A stretch of 64,000 nt of DNA from CAVZZG01 sp963779685. Its GTDB lineage: Bacteria; Actinomycetota; Thermoleophilia; Gaiellales; F1-60-MAGs149. The position numbers and the translations under genes are program-made. Below the pieces are notes generated by a model. It was not told where the DNA came from. It ran no database searches and was given only the letters and a program-made list of their open reading frames with translations. Of this stretch, positions 42,374 to 49,808 are shown piece after piece (the stretch's first letter is position 1; every line of letters begins with the position of its first letter). Where the stretch lies: NCBI GenBank assembly GCA_963779685.1, contig CAVZZG010000002.1:124001-188000 (forward strand). Direction: 5' to 3'.

Positions 42374-43537
42374 CTACGCCAGGACCTTCTCGCGCTTCTT
42401 CTTGCCGGGGTCCTTCTGGTCGACGAGCAGCTCGGGATCGACGGCGGCGTCATCGGCAGCGACGTGATCCTCCCAGCTCGTGAACAGCTGGCGGCGCTTC
42501 ACCACGAGGCCCGCGGCCCCTGCGGCGACGAGCAGGAAGATGACCACCTCGCCACCGGGCAGGCGTTCGAGAGTCGCCAGCGCGGCGCCCGCGAGACCGG
42601 CGCAGGGCAGCGTGATGAGCCAGGCGACGCCGATCTGGCCGGCCACGTTCCAGCGGGTCGAGCGCCACCGCTCCTTCGAGCCCGAGCCGAGCACGGAGCC
42701 CGTGATGACCTGCGTGGTCGAAACCGGGAAGCCGAGGCTCGCTGCCTGCCAGAGCCAGACTGCGGCCGAGGTCTGGGCGGCGACGCCTGCGCGCAGGTCG
42801 AGGTTCGACATCCGCCGGCCCAGCGTGTGCACGATCTTCCAGCCGCCGACGTAGGTGCCGAGCGCGATCGCCGCGGCCGCGGACGCGATCACCCACGTCG
42901 GCGGATCGGCCGTCGGGCCCAGGTTGCCCGTCACGACCAGCGCCAGGCCGATCACGCCCATCGTCTTCTGGGCGTCGTTGGTGCCGTGGGTCAGGGCGAC
43001 GAAGCCGCCCGAGATCAGGAGGGCGGCTCGCATCGGCTTGGGGCGCCGGTCGAGGTAGCGCCCGACCGCGCCGGACAGCAGCAGCGCGAGCACGCCGGCG
43101 AGCACGAAACCGAGGATCGGGACGTAGACGGACGGCTTCACGACCTTGTCGAGGATCCCGTTCCACTTGACGACGCCGAAGCCCCCCGCCGCGACGGCGG
43201 CGCCGGCGATGCCGCCGATCAGCGCGTGTGACGACGAGGTCGGGATGCCGCGCCACCACGTGAAGAGGTTCCACGCGATGGCGGCGGTGAGGCCGGCCAG
43301 GATGGTCGGAAGCGTGATCGCGCTGGCATCGACGATGCCCTTGGCGACGGTGTTGGCGACCTTCAGCGAGATGAACGCGCCGACGAAGTTGAGCAACCCG
43401 GCGAACAGGACCGCCAGGCGCGGCGAGATCGACTTGGTCGAGACGGAGGTCGCGATGGCGTTGGCGGCATCGTGGAAGCCGTTCGTGAAGTCGAACAGCA
43501 GCGCGATCGCAATCACCAGGACGAGTTCGAAGGTCAC
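42374..43537 (-). CDS. PiT-family inorganic phosphate transporter
   Basis: A 387-residue phosphate permease with about ten helices. Both family signatures are present: GFHDAANAIATSV near the N-terminus and LTHGTNDAQKTMGVIGLAL in the second repeat, with FPVSTTQVITGSVLGS after it. The C-terminal 25 residues are charged. GTG 43537 has AGAGGA upstream and gives a normal N-terminus. Upstream 11-bp repeats resemble a PhoP box. The gene is intact between two indel-damaged neighbours. Confidence 0.93.
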   Translation of the reverse strand: MTFELVLVIAIALLFDFTNGFHDAANAIATSVSTKSISPRLAVLFAGLLNFVGAFISLKVANTVAKGIVDASAITLPTILAGLTAAIAWNLFTWWRGIPTSSSHALIGGIAGAAVAAGGFGVVKWNGILDKVVKPSVYVPILGFVLAGVLALLLSGAVGRYLDRRPKPMRAALLISGGFVALTHGTNDAQKTMGVIGLALVVTGNLGPTADPPTWVIASAAAAIALGTYVGGWKIVHTLGRRMSNLDLRAGVAAQTSAAVWLWQAASLGFPVSTTQVITGSVLGSGSKERWRSTRWNVAGQIGVAWLITLPCAGLAGAALATLERLPGGEVVIFLLVAAGAAGLVVKRRQLFTSWEDHVAADDAAVDPELLVDQKDPGKKKREKVLA

Positions 43538-43564
43538 CCGACTTCCTCTCAGGAGAACGTGGTA

Positions 43565-43583
43565 CCGCGATGTTCCGCGATGT
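43565..43583. repeat. Ten-base tandem direct repeat upstream of the phosphate transporter
   Basis: CCGCGATGT occurs at 43565-43573 and again at 43575-43583, one helical turn apart, about 30 bases before the transporter start. It could be a second regulatory site in the leader or promoter; no regulator is recognised. Confidence 0.35.
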
Positions 43584-43638
43584 CGTGCCTGCACGCATCG
43601 GTGTTTTTCCGCGAGGGGTGATGCCACGGGTCACCGAT

Positions 43639-43660
43639 GGTGAAGGTTTGGTGAAAGTGG
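43639..43660 (-). promoter_or_regulatory. PhoP-box-like 11-bp direct repeats
   Basis: GGTGAAGGTTT (43639-43649) and GGTGAAAGTGG (43650-43660) repeat at exactly 11 bp. On the minus strand they read TTCACC twice, as in the GTTCACC units of actinobacterial PHO boxes. It lies 100 bases upstream of a phosphate transporter, so phosphate control of that gene is likely. Confidence 0.5.
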
Positions 43661-43723
43661 CTGCCGCGCACCCCCGAGACGGCGAGTTACCCTGGGCTCC
43701 CACCCAGATCGAGGAGTCCCGCG

Positions 43724-44739
43724 ATGCCGCTCGTGACGATGCGCCAGCTACTGGACGAGGCCGCGAAGGGCGGCTACGGCGTCGGTGCCTTCAACGTCAA
43801 CAACATGGAGCAGATCCAGGCGATCATGGAGGCCGCCCGGGCCACCCGTTCGCCCGTCATCATCCAGGCATCGCGCGGCGCCCGGTCGTACACCAACGAC
43901 CGCTTCCTCTGGCACCTCATGCTGGCGGCGAGCGAGCTGTACGAGGAGATCCCGGTCGCGCTCCACCTCGACCACGGCAACGCCCCCGACACCTGCCTGT
44001 CGGCGATCGAGCTGGGCTTCACGAGCGTCATGATGGACGGCTCGCTGGAGGCCGACGGCAAGACCCCCTCGAGCTTCGAGTACAACGTCGCCGTCACGAG
44101 GGAGGTGGTCGACGTACGCCCACGCGCGAGGTGTCACCGTCGAGGGCGAGCTCGGCACGCTGGGCGGAATCGAGGACGGCCACGGCTCCGGCGAGGTGCA
44201 CCTCACCGATCCCGACCAGGCCGTCGAGTTCGTCCAGCAGACCGGCATCGACGCCCTGGCGGTCGCGATCGGCACCAGCCACGGCGCCTACAAGTTCACG
44301 CGCCGCCCCGACGGCGAGGTGCTGGCCATGAACCTGATCGAGGAGATCCACGCCAAGCTGCCGACCACGCACCTGGTGATGCACGGCTCGTCGCTCGGTG
44401 CCGCGCGACCTCGTCGAGGAGATCAACCGCTACGGCGGCCAGATGAAGGAGTCGTGGGGCGTGCCCGTCGAGGAGATCCAGCTGGGCATCCGGCACGGCG
44501 TACGGAAGATCAACGTGGACACGGACTCGCGGCTCGCGATGACGGGCGCGATCCGCAAGGCGCTCGCCGAGAACCCCGCCGAGTTCGACCCGCGCTCCTA
44601 CCTGAAGCCGGCGCGGGCAGCGATGCAGAAGGTGATCGCCGAGCGCATGGGGGCCTTCGGCCAGGCCGGGCACGCCGGCGACTACGACCCGATGCCGGTC
44701 GAGCGCATGCGCGCCCTGTACGCCGCCGGCGTCGCGTGA
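43724..44739 (+). CDS. fba: Class II fructose-bisphosphate aldolase, two apparent one-base insertions
   Basis: Splits fructose 1,6-bisphosphate in glycolysis, with zinc. The protein reads through three frames: residues 1-130 from ATG 43724 (VTMRQLLDEAAKGGYGVGAF; zinc His region ALHLDHGNAPDT), then from about 44115 (ARGVTVEGELGTLGGIEDGH), then from about 44395 (VPRDLVEEINRYGGQMK, KINVDTDSRLAMTGAIRK). An extra G near 44114 and an extra C near 44394 account for both shifts. No essential segment is missing, so a sequencing artefact is more likely than a dead gene. It is divergent from the phosphate transporter. Confidence 0.88.
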
Positions 44740-45126
44740 CCGCCGATCTGGGGAACCTCGAGGAGGTGCTCGCAGACCTCGAGGGCCCGCGACGCCTGGC
44801 GACCGCCGCGCCCGGTCCTGGTGGCTGCCGTGCTCGACGACCTGGGCCTCGACGAGGACGACGTCGCCCGGGCGACCCGACGCGGGCTGCTGCTCGCGGC
44901 CGCTTCCGGCGACCCTGCGCAGGCGGCGGCCCCGGGCAGCCGAGCCGTGCTCGAGACGGCCGCCGAGCTGGATCGAGAGGAGGTCCCGGAGCGCCTGCTT
45001 GCGGCACTCAGGGACCTTGGCTCCTCCCCCATCGGGCCCCACGTCCGGGGCACCGCTCTCGAGCTCGCAGGCCACCGCGACATCGCGCTCGAAACGCTCG
45101 CGATGGTCCTGCTGCAGACTCTCTAG
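44736..45126 (+). CDS. Hypothetical helical protein, probably frameshifted
   Basis: Not recognised. GTG 44736 overlaps the aldolase stop as GTGA and starts VTADLGNLEEVLADLEGPRR. The frame then degenerates near 44805 and a second frame continues as AAVLDDLGLDEDDVARATRR to TAG 45124-45126. The parts join sensibly if one base is removed near 44805, giving about 130 residues. The product would be a small acidic all-helical protein. The open second part alone (44821-45126) is 101 residues. The stop codon lies within the left CTAG flank of the 180-bp repeat element. Confidence 0.55.
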
Positions 45127-45306
45127 TGTCCCGAGTCCGGAGTTCGTCGGCAGGTCGGCGCGAGGAGCAAGCCTGGCAAGAAGCAGGCCCGAGAGGCAGG
45201 CTGGTGGCCTGTCCGAGGGCCCGCGACGAAGCCCACCGGCTCCGCCGGTGGTTCCAGGCGCCGCTCCGCAGCACCGGGAATGACGGCGAACTTCCGACTC
45301 GGGCCA
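45127..45306. mobile_element. 180-bp MITE-like element with imperfect terminal inverted repeats and CTAG flanks
   Basis: The ends TGTCCCGAGTCCGGAGTTCG (left) and the complement of the right end TGGCCCGAGTCGGAAGTTCG match at 19 of 24 bases in total. Outside both ends is CTAG (45123-45126, 45307-45310), as for a 4-bp target duplication, although CTAG is itself palindromic. Inside are further hairpins (CCACCGG/CCGGTGG near 45232-45251; CAGGCC/GGCCTG near 45187-45210) and no ORF. It sits exactly between the TAG stops of two convergent genes. No second copy is seen in the window, so mobility is inferred from structure only. Confidence 0.55.
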
Positions 45307-45633
45307 CTAGCCGATCGGGCGCTCGACTGACTCCGTCCAGAGGACGAAGGCGAACAGGAACGAGATGCACGCGATGATGCCGACCACGCCGCGGGCGAGC
45401 GACGGGGGCGCCATCGAGGGCGCGAAGACGCCGGACAGCATGGCGGTTGCCGCCAGCCCGGCCCCGGGGAGTGTGAGGTCGTGGCGACCGCTGGCGATCA
45501 ACGCGAGCGATGCAACGATCGCCAACACGGTGAGAGCCACGGCGCACGACCAGGCCAGAAGCGGATGATCATCGAGCCCGAGCGCCCCGAGCGCCAGACC
45601 CACCCCCACTACGGCCGCTGCGATCTGCCTCAT
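45307..45633 (-). CDS. Small four-helix membrane protein
   Basis: A 108-residue hydrophobic protein of unknown function with four predicted helices (IAAAVVGVGLALGALGL; LLAWSCAVALTVLAIVASLAL; LPGAGLAATAMLSGVFA; GVVGIIACISFLFAFVLW). Its stop TAG is in the right CTAG flank of the repeat element. TTGACC (45664-45669), an 18-base spacer and TAGCTT (45640-45645) form a promoter whose start would be at the ATG, so the message is probably leaderless. Three upstream repeats may be an activator site. Confidence 0.6.
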   Translation of the reverse strand: MRQIAAAVVGVGLALGALGLDDHPLLAWSCAVALTVLAIVASLALIASGRHDLTLPGAGLAATAMLSGVFAPSMAPPSLARGVVGIIACISFLFAFVLWTESVERPIG

Positions 45634-45639
45634 GTGGCC

Positions 45640-45712
45640 AAGCTACGCCCGGCGCCGAGCCGCGGTCAATGGGCCCCACAAGGTCCTTACAGGGACTTAC
45701 GTGGTCTTTACA
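45640..45712 (-). promoter_or_regulatory. Promoter with three phased upstream repeats
   Basis: A TTGACC-18-TAGCTT promoter for the small membrane protein lies at 45640-45669. Directly upstream are three copies of GGNNNTTACR at 45682, 45692 and 45703 (periods of 10 and 11 bp, the same face of DNA). The third overlaps the stop codon of the Rieske fusion gene. I do not recognise the binding protein. Confidence 0.45.
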
Positions 45713-47021
45713 AGAGCTCGTACCGGGGGTCGGCGAGCAGCTCGTCGATGAACCGCTCCCGCCGGGGTCCGGCGAGCAATCCCGCCACCGCGGCCATGGC
45801 CGCAGGACTCCCCGAGGAGCGTGCTGCGTACAGGGCTGCGTGACAGATCGCGAAGCCCCGCGCGGTCTCGGCCCGCACCACTCCCGGGGCGTGCGCAGCC
45901 GCGGGCACCGGCCGTGGCGCGGCGGCCGGGCCGAACAGCAGCGCCGCGGCGACCGCGTGACCCAGCGCGGGCCGAGCGGGCTCGCCCGCGATCCCGACGG
46001 CCCAGGTCGCGGCCCCCGCGTGTGCCAGGGCGAGGGCACAGCCGAGCGCGCAATCCCGGGGTTCGGCGACGGCCGCGAGGACGGCCGCGCAGCGCTCGAC
46101 CGCGTCGTCATCGGCGGCGGTCACGGGCAGCGGCCGGCCGGAGCCGGCCGCACATCCGAAGGCCGCTGCCGGCAGCACCGCCCGGGCGACGGCCGGGCCG
46201 AGCATCGCCAGGCGGGAGGCCCGCTCGAGCAGCACGAGCGGCCAGAGGCCGCGGAACCGCTGCGCAGCTGCGGCGGCGAGCGCCGCCACGATCTCGTCGC
46301 CCGGCACGCCGGCTTCGAGCATCCCCGCAACCGCCCCTTCGGCGGCCTCCGCATCGGCCTCGTCGAGCAGCGCCGCAAGCGTGCCGGCGACCCCGAGGTC
46401 GGCCCAGGCGAACGGCGTCGCCGGCTCGGCGCCGAAGCGGGGCGGGGTGCGCGCCAGGCGCTCGGCGATGCCGGCCGCGACCACCGGCCAGGCCCGGTCG
46501 TCGCCCGCCGAGAGCACGTCGGCGACCACCCCGACCTCGGGCTCGAGGCCTGCCTCGGCATGCGAGCCGCCGTACCGTGCCAGCACGGCGGCGAGCCCCG
46601 CGGGTTCGACCCCGAACGCCCGTAGGCGGGCGGCTCGCCGGGCCGCCAGCGCCGGGCGACCGAGCTCCAGCGCCCCGAGCAGGCCCTCGGTGGCGAACTC
46701 GCGCTCGCGCTCCGTGGGCTGCACGTCGTCGTCGACCAGGACGTCATCGCCCTCGACGACCACCCGGTAGGTGCGCAGGTCCTCGCCGGGCACGAGGCAC
46801 GAACCGGAGGCGAGCTCGAACCTCCAGCCATGGGCCGGGCAGGTCAGCACGCCGCGGGCGACCTCGCCCCCGTCGAGGCGGAAGCCCTCGTGGGGACAGG
46901 CCCGATCGACCGCGTGCACGGCCTCGCCCGAGCGGACGACCAGCAGCTCGCGGGGGCCGACCGTGACGGGGAGCATGCCGGCGGTGGCGGCGAGCTCCCG
47001 GAGCGAGCAGACGCGATGCAT
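45708..47021 (-). CDS. Rieske 2Fe-2S domain fused to a large Ala-rich helical domain
   Basis: A 437-residue protein. Residues 1-98 form a Rieske ferredoxin domain: Cys42-Pro-His44 and Cys61-Pro-Ala-His64 are the cluster ligands. From about residue 105 the sequence is a long run of Ala/Leu-rich helices with recurring motifs such as GVPGDEIVAALAAAAA and Cys and His residues near the end (CALGCALALAHAGAAT; ICHAALYAA). I do not recognise the helical part. Electron transfer to an unknown partner is likely. The ATG at 47021 follows TATAGT (47029-47034) by seven bases. Confidence 0.75.
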   Translation of the reverse strand: MHRVCSLRELAATAGMLPVTVGPRELLVVRSGEAVHAVDRACPHEGFRLDGGEVARGVLTCPAHGWRFELASGSCLVPGEDLRTYRVVVEGDDVLVDDDVQPTEREREFATEGLLGALELGRPALAARRAARLRAFGVEPAGLAAVLARYGGSHAEAGLEPEVGVVADVLSAGDDRAWPVVAAGIAERLARTPPRFGAEPATPFAWADLGVAGTLAALLDEADAEAAEGAVAGMLEAGVPGDEIVAALAAAAAQRFRGLWPLVLLERASRLAMLGPAVARAVLPAAAFGCAAGSGRPLPVTAADDDAVERCAAVLAAVAEPRDCALGCALALAHAGAATWAVGIAGEPARPALGHAVAAALLFGPAAAPRPVPAAAHAPGVVRAETARGFAICHAALYAARSSGSPAAMAAVAGLLAGPRRERFIDELLADPRYELL

Positions 47022-47049
47022 CCGCCCGACTATACGCCGACCCTGGAGG

Positions 47050-47481
47050 CTAGATCTCCAGGCCCTCGTCCGGTGCCTCGTCGAGGCCGGCGACGAAGTG
47101 GAGGGCCAGCGAGCGCAGGTGGTGACCGTCGACGAGCAGCTCGAACGAGTAGTAGCCGGGCTTGTCGAAACGGACGCCGTGCATCTGCAGGATGATCGGC
47201 GCGGTGCGCACGGGCACGCCCAGGAACGGCGGGCGACCGGTCGAGAACTCGCCCTCCAGCGGCGGGACGACGTCCTGGCCGTCGACGTCGAGCAGCTGCA
47301 GCTTGAGCCGGTGGTCGCCCTCCTCGGTCGGGTGGGCCTCCATCCGCACCACGAGCACCATCGTCGGGTACGTGAGTGGGAAGCTCGAGGCGTGGATGGA
47401 GTCGAACTCCCCCAGGATGTTGAGCTTGCCCTCGCGCGAGACGTTGGCCGCGTCGCAGAGCACCGCCAGGTTCACTTGCAT
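47050..47481 (-). CDS. DUF6941-like family protein
   Basis: A 143-residue protein with the pattern LAVLCDAANVSREGKLNILG at its start and FDKPGYYSFELLVDG near the end. I recall this arrangement from the DUF6941 family, which has no assigned function; the recollection is not checked. The fold looks like a beta sandwich. ATG 47481 is chosen because TAGCGT (47489-47494) ends seven bases before it. It diverges from the next gene by 51 bases. Confidence 0.65.
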   Translation of the reverse strand: MQVNLAVLCDAANVSREGKLNILGEFDSIHASSFPLTYPTMVLVVRMEAHPTEEGDHRLKLQLLDVDGQDVVPPLEGEFSTGRPPFLGVPVRTAPIILQMHGVRFDKPGYYSFELLVDGHHLRSLALHFVAGLDEAPDEGLEI

Positions 47482-47532
47482 GCCTCGCACGCTACACGGA
47501 ACCCGCCGTGACGGCTGGTGCAAACTGCACCG

Positions 47533-48363
47533 ATGCGCTGCGTGTCGGAGGCGGAGGTCGAGGAGGCGCTACCCGCGGCCGGGGTGGTCGCCGCGGTCGC
47601 GTCGGCACTGGCGGGCGGCGACGCGGTCGTCTCTGCCGCTCCGGAGGCCGGCGACGGCATCGTCACCGGCCGGGCGCAGATCGCGGTCTCGGGCCAGACG
47701 GTGGGCGTCCTCGCCGGGGCCGCCAGCCGGACCGGCGACGGCGCCGTGCTCACGGTGTTCGACGCCGGAGGCCGGCCGCTGGCCTGCATCGCGGCGGACT
47801 GGCTGACGCGGATCACGGCTGCGGCGGCAGCCACCGTGGCGATCCGCGCGGTCGCTCCCCGCCCACCGGCCGTGGCGGCCGTGATCGGCGCGGGACCCCT
47901 GGCCAGGGCCGTCGTCCTGTGCCTCGATGAGGTGCTCGGCGTGACCCCACGCCATGGCCCGCCGCGCGACGCCCAGCGGCTCGCGCGCGATGCGGACGTC
48001 GTGGTGACCGCGACGCGGGCGCGCGACCCGGTCGTCCGCGACGACTGGCTGTCCGAGGGGACGCTCGTCGCCGCGCTCGGCGCGACCGGGCCCGACGAGC
48101 GCGAGCTCGACTACCGGACGCTCGTCCGCGCGTCGCTCGTCCTGTGCGACTCCGCCGCAGAGGCACGGCGTCGTTCCGCCGACCTGATCGAGACGGTGGC
48201 GGCCGGGCACCTGGACTGGCTCGAGGTCCACGAGCTGGCAGAGGCGGTGAGCGGCGACCTGGAGGAGCTCGTGCGGCCGGCGGACGTGGTGGTCTACAAG
48301 GGGCTCGGCTCGGCGGCACTGGTGCTGGCCGCCGCCGCGCCGCTGATCACATCTGCGATCTGA
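47533..48363 (+). CDS. Ornithine cyclodeaminase / mu-crystallin family protein, short
   Basis: A 276-residue NAD(P)-binding protein. The Rossmann motif is VAAVIGAGPLARAVVLCLDE. Other blocks are GGRPLACIAADWLTRITAAAAA and ADVVVTATRARDPVVRDDWL, and the C-terminal VYKGLGSAALVLAAAA is typical. It is about 40-50 residues shorter than usual, with the region between the Rossmann motif and VVVTAT compressed. Catalytic residues for ornithine cannot be assigned. It ends overlapping the convergent small gene by 17 bases. Confidence 0.78.
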   Translation: MRCVSEAEVEEALPAAGVVAAVASALAGGDAVVSAAPEAGDGIVTGRAQIAVSGQTVGVLAGAASRTGDGAVLTVFDAGGRPLACIAADWLTRITAAAAATVAIRAVAPRPPAVAAVIGAGPLARAVVLCLDEVLGVTPRHGPPRDAQRLARDADVVVTATRARDPVVRDDWLSEGTLVAALGATGPDERELDYRTLVRASLVLCDSAAEARRRSADLIETVAAGHLDWLEVHELAEAVSGDLEELVRPADVVVYKGLGSAALVLAAAAPLITSAI

Positions 48364-48580
48364 TGCGCGCGACGGCTTCCTCGCCGACGGCACGCGAGAT
48401 CTCGGCATGGTCGAGGAGCGCCCGCACCTCGAGCGGCTCGGCCCGGTTCGTGATGTAGGCGTCGCCGAGGATGTCGTCGAGGTCCCGGCCGGCCTCGATC
48501 TCGCGCAGCACGTGCTGGAGGAGCAGTTGCTCCTTCTGGGAGCCGAAGAACCGCTGCAGAAGGTCGTCGGAGTCGGCCAT
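48347..48580 (-). CDS. Small hypothetical acidic protein
   Basis: A 77-residue protein, mostly helical (LLQRFFGSQKEQLLLQHVLR; DLDDILGDAYITNRAEPLEV). Not recognised. TATGAT (48589-48594) ends eight bases before the ATG, which supports a real leaderless gene. The stop overlaps the 3' end of the cyclodeaminase-like gene. Confidence 0.6.
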   Translation of the reverse strand: MADSDDLLQRFFGSQKEQLLLQHVLREIEAGRDLDDILGDAYITNRAEPLEVRALLDHAEISRAVGEEAVARIRSQM

Positions 48581-48625
48581 CTCCGGGCATCATACGAGGC
48601 AACGAGCGCCCGAGGAGTAAGCAGG

Positions 48626-48973
48626 ATGCAGAAGCACGACGATCCGGAACGGTTCGCCGAACGCACCGTACGCGGGCGTGACGATCGAGGTCAGGCCGAG
48701 GTGGTCACGCTCTGGATCGACTACCGGCCCGGCGCGATCTGGAGCGTCGGCCGGGGTGTGAACGTCGCGCTCCGCGACAATCCGGATCCCCGTCCCGAGG
48801 ACGAGCTGTTCCAGGGCTACGAGCTCTCGGACGCGCTGCTCGCAGCGAACGAGGCGCTCGAGGACGACCTCGAGGCCTCGGCAGACAACGACGATCACAA
48901 CGCCGGGGTCAAGCCCTTCACCGAATCCGAGATCCGGCCCCGGCTGGAGCGGTGGTTCTTCGATCACGCATGA
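48626..48973 (+). CDS. Small hypothetical acidic protein
   Basis: A 115-residue protein, not recognised. It has a conserved-looking core (VTLWIDYRPGAIWSVGRGVN) and a Glu/Asp-rich C-terminal half ending ERWFFDHA. The start ATG 48626 has GAGGAG about 10 bases upstream. It is divergent from the preceding small gene and precedes mqnD by seven bases, so it may be co-transcribed with menaquinone synthesis. Confidence 0.6.
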   Translation: MQKHDDPERFAERTVRGRDDRGQAEVVTLWIDYRPGAIWSVGRGVNVALRDNPDPRPEDELFQGYELSDALLAANEALEDDLEASADNDDHNAGVKPFTESEIRPRLERWFFDHA

Positions 48974-48980
48974 TGCGCGC

Positions 48981-49808
48981 GTGAAGATCCGCGTCGGCCA
49001 CAGCCCCGACCCCGACGACGCGTTCATGTTCTGGGCGATCGCCGCCGGCCGGGTCGACACCCGCGGCTTCGACATCGAGGGCATCCCGGCCGACATCGAG
49101 ACCCTGAACGGCTGGGCGCTCGAGGGCCGGCTCGAGGTCACCGCGCTGTCCGTGGGCGCGTACCCGCACGTGGCCGACCGCTACGCGCTCCTCCCGCACG
49201 GAGCGTCGCTCGGCGACGGCTACGGCCCCGTCGTGATCGCGCGCGAACCGCTGCCCGTCGAGGCGCTGGCGGGGCGGCCGGTCGCAGTGCCGGGCCGGCT
49301 GACGACGGCGTTCCTGGTCGCGCGGCTCGCGCTGCCGGCCTTCGAGCCCGTGCAGCTGCCGTTCGACCGCATCATGGACGCCGTCCGCGGCGGCGAGGTC
49401 GACGCCGGGGTGGTGATCCACGAGGGCCAGCTGACGTGGGCCGACGACGGCTTCGAGCGCGTGCTCGACCTCGGCCGCTGGTGGCACGGGGAGACGGGCC
49501 TGCCCCTGCCGCTGGGCGCGAACGCCATCCGCCGCGACCTGCCGCCCGACGTGGCCACCGGCGTGTCGCAGGTGCTCCGGGAGGCGATCGACGCCGGCCT
49601 CGAACATCGCACCGAGGCCCTCGAGTACGCCAGCCGGTACGGACGCGGCATCACCGAGGACGCCAACGACCGGTTCGTCGGCATGTACGTCAACCAGATG
49701 ACCCGGGACTACGGCCCCCGCGGGCGGGCGGGCGTCGACGAGCTCCTGCGGCGCGGGGCCGCGATCGGTGCGTTCGCCGCACTCGAAGGCGTCGACTATG
49801 CGTCGTAG
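48981..49808 (+). CDS. mqnD: 1,4-dihydroxy-6-naphthoate synthase (futalosine pathway)
   Basis: Converts cyclic dehypoxanthine futalosine to 1,4-dihydroxy-6-naphthoate in menaquinone synthesis. The 275-residue protein has the family signature SPDPDDAFMFWAI near the N-terminus, ALSVGAYPHVADRYALLPHG, and the loop VIHEGQLTWADDGF with the catalytic His. Periplasmic-binding fold. GTG 48981 is used. The stop overlaps the acylase gene by 11 bases. Other futalosine genes are not in the window. Confidence 0.92.
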   Translation: MKIRVGHSPDPDDAFMFWAIAAGRVDTRGFDIEGIPADIETLNGWALEGRLEVTALSVGAYPHVADRYALLPHGASLGDGYGPVVIAREPLPVEALAGRPVAVPGRLTTAFLVARLALPAFEPVQLPFDRIMDAVRGGEVDAGVVIHEGQLTWADDGFERVLDLGRWWHGETGLPLPLGANAIRRDLPPDVATGVSQVLREAIDAGLEHRTEALEYASRYGRGITEDANDRFVGMYVNQMTRDYGPRGRAGVDELLRRGAAIGAFAALEGVDYAS

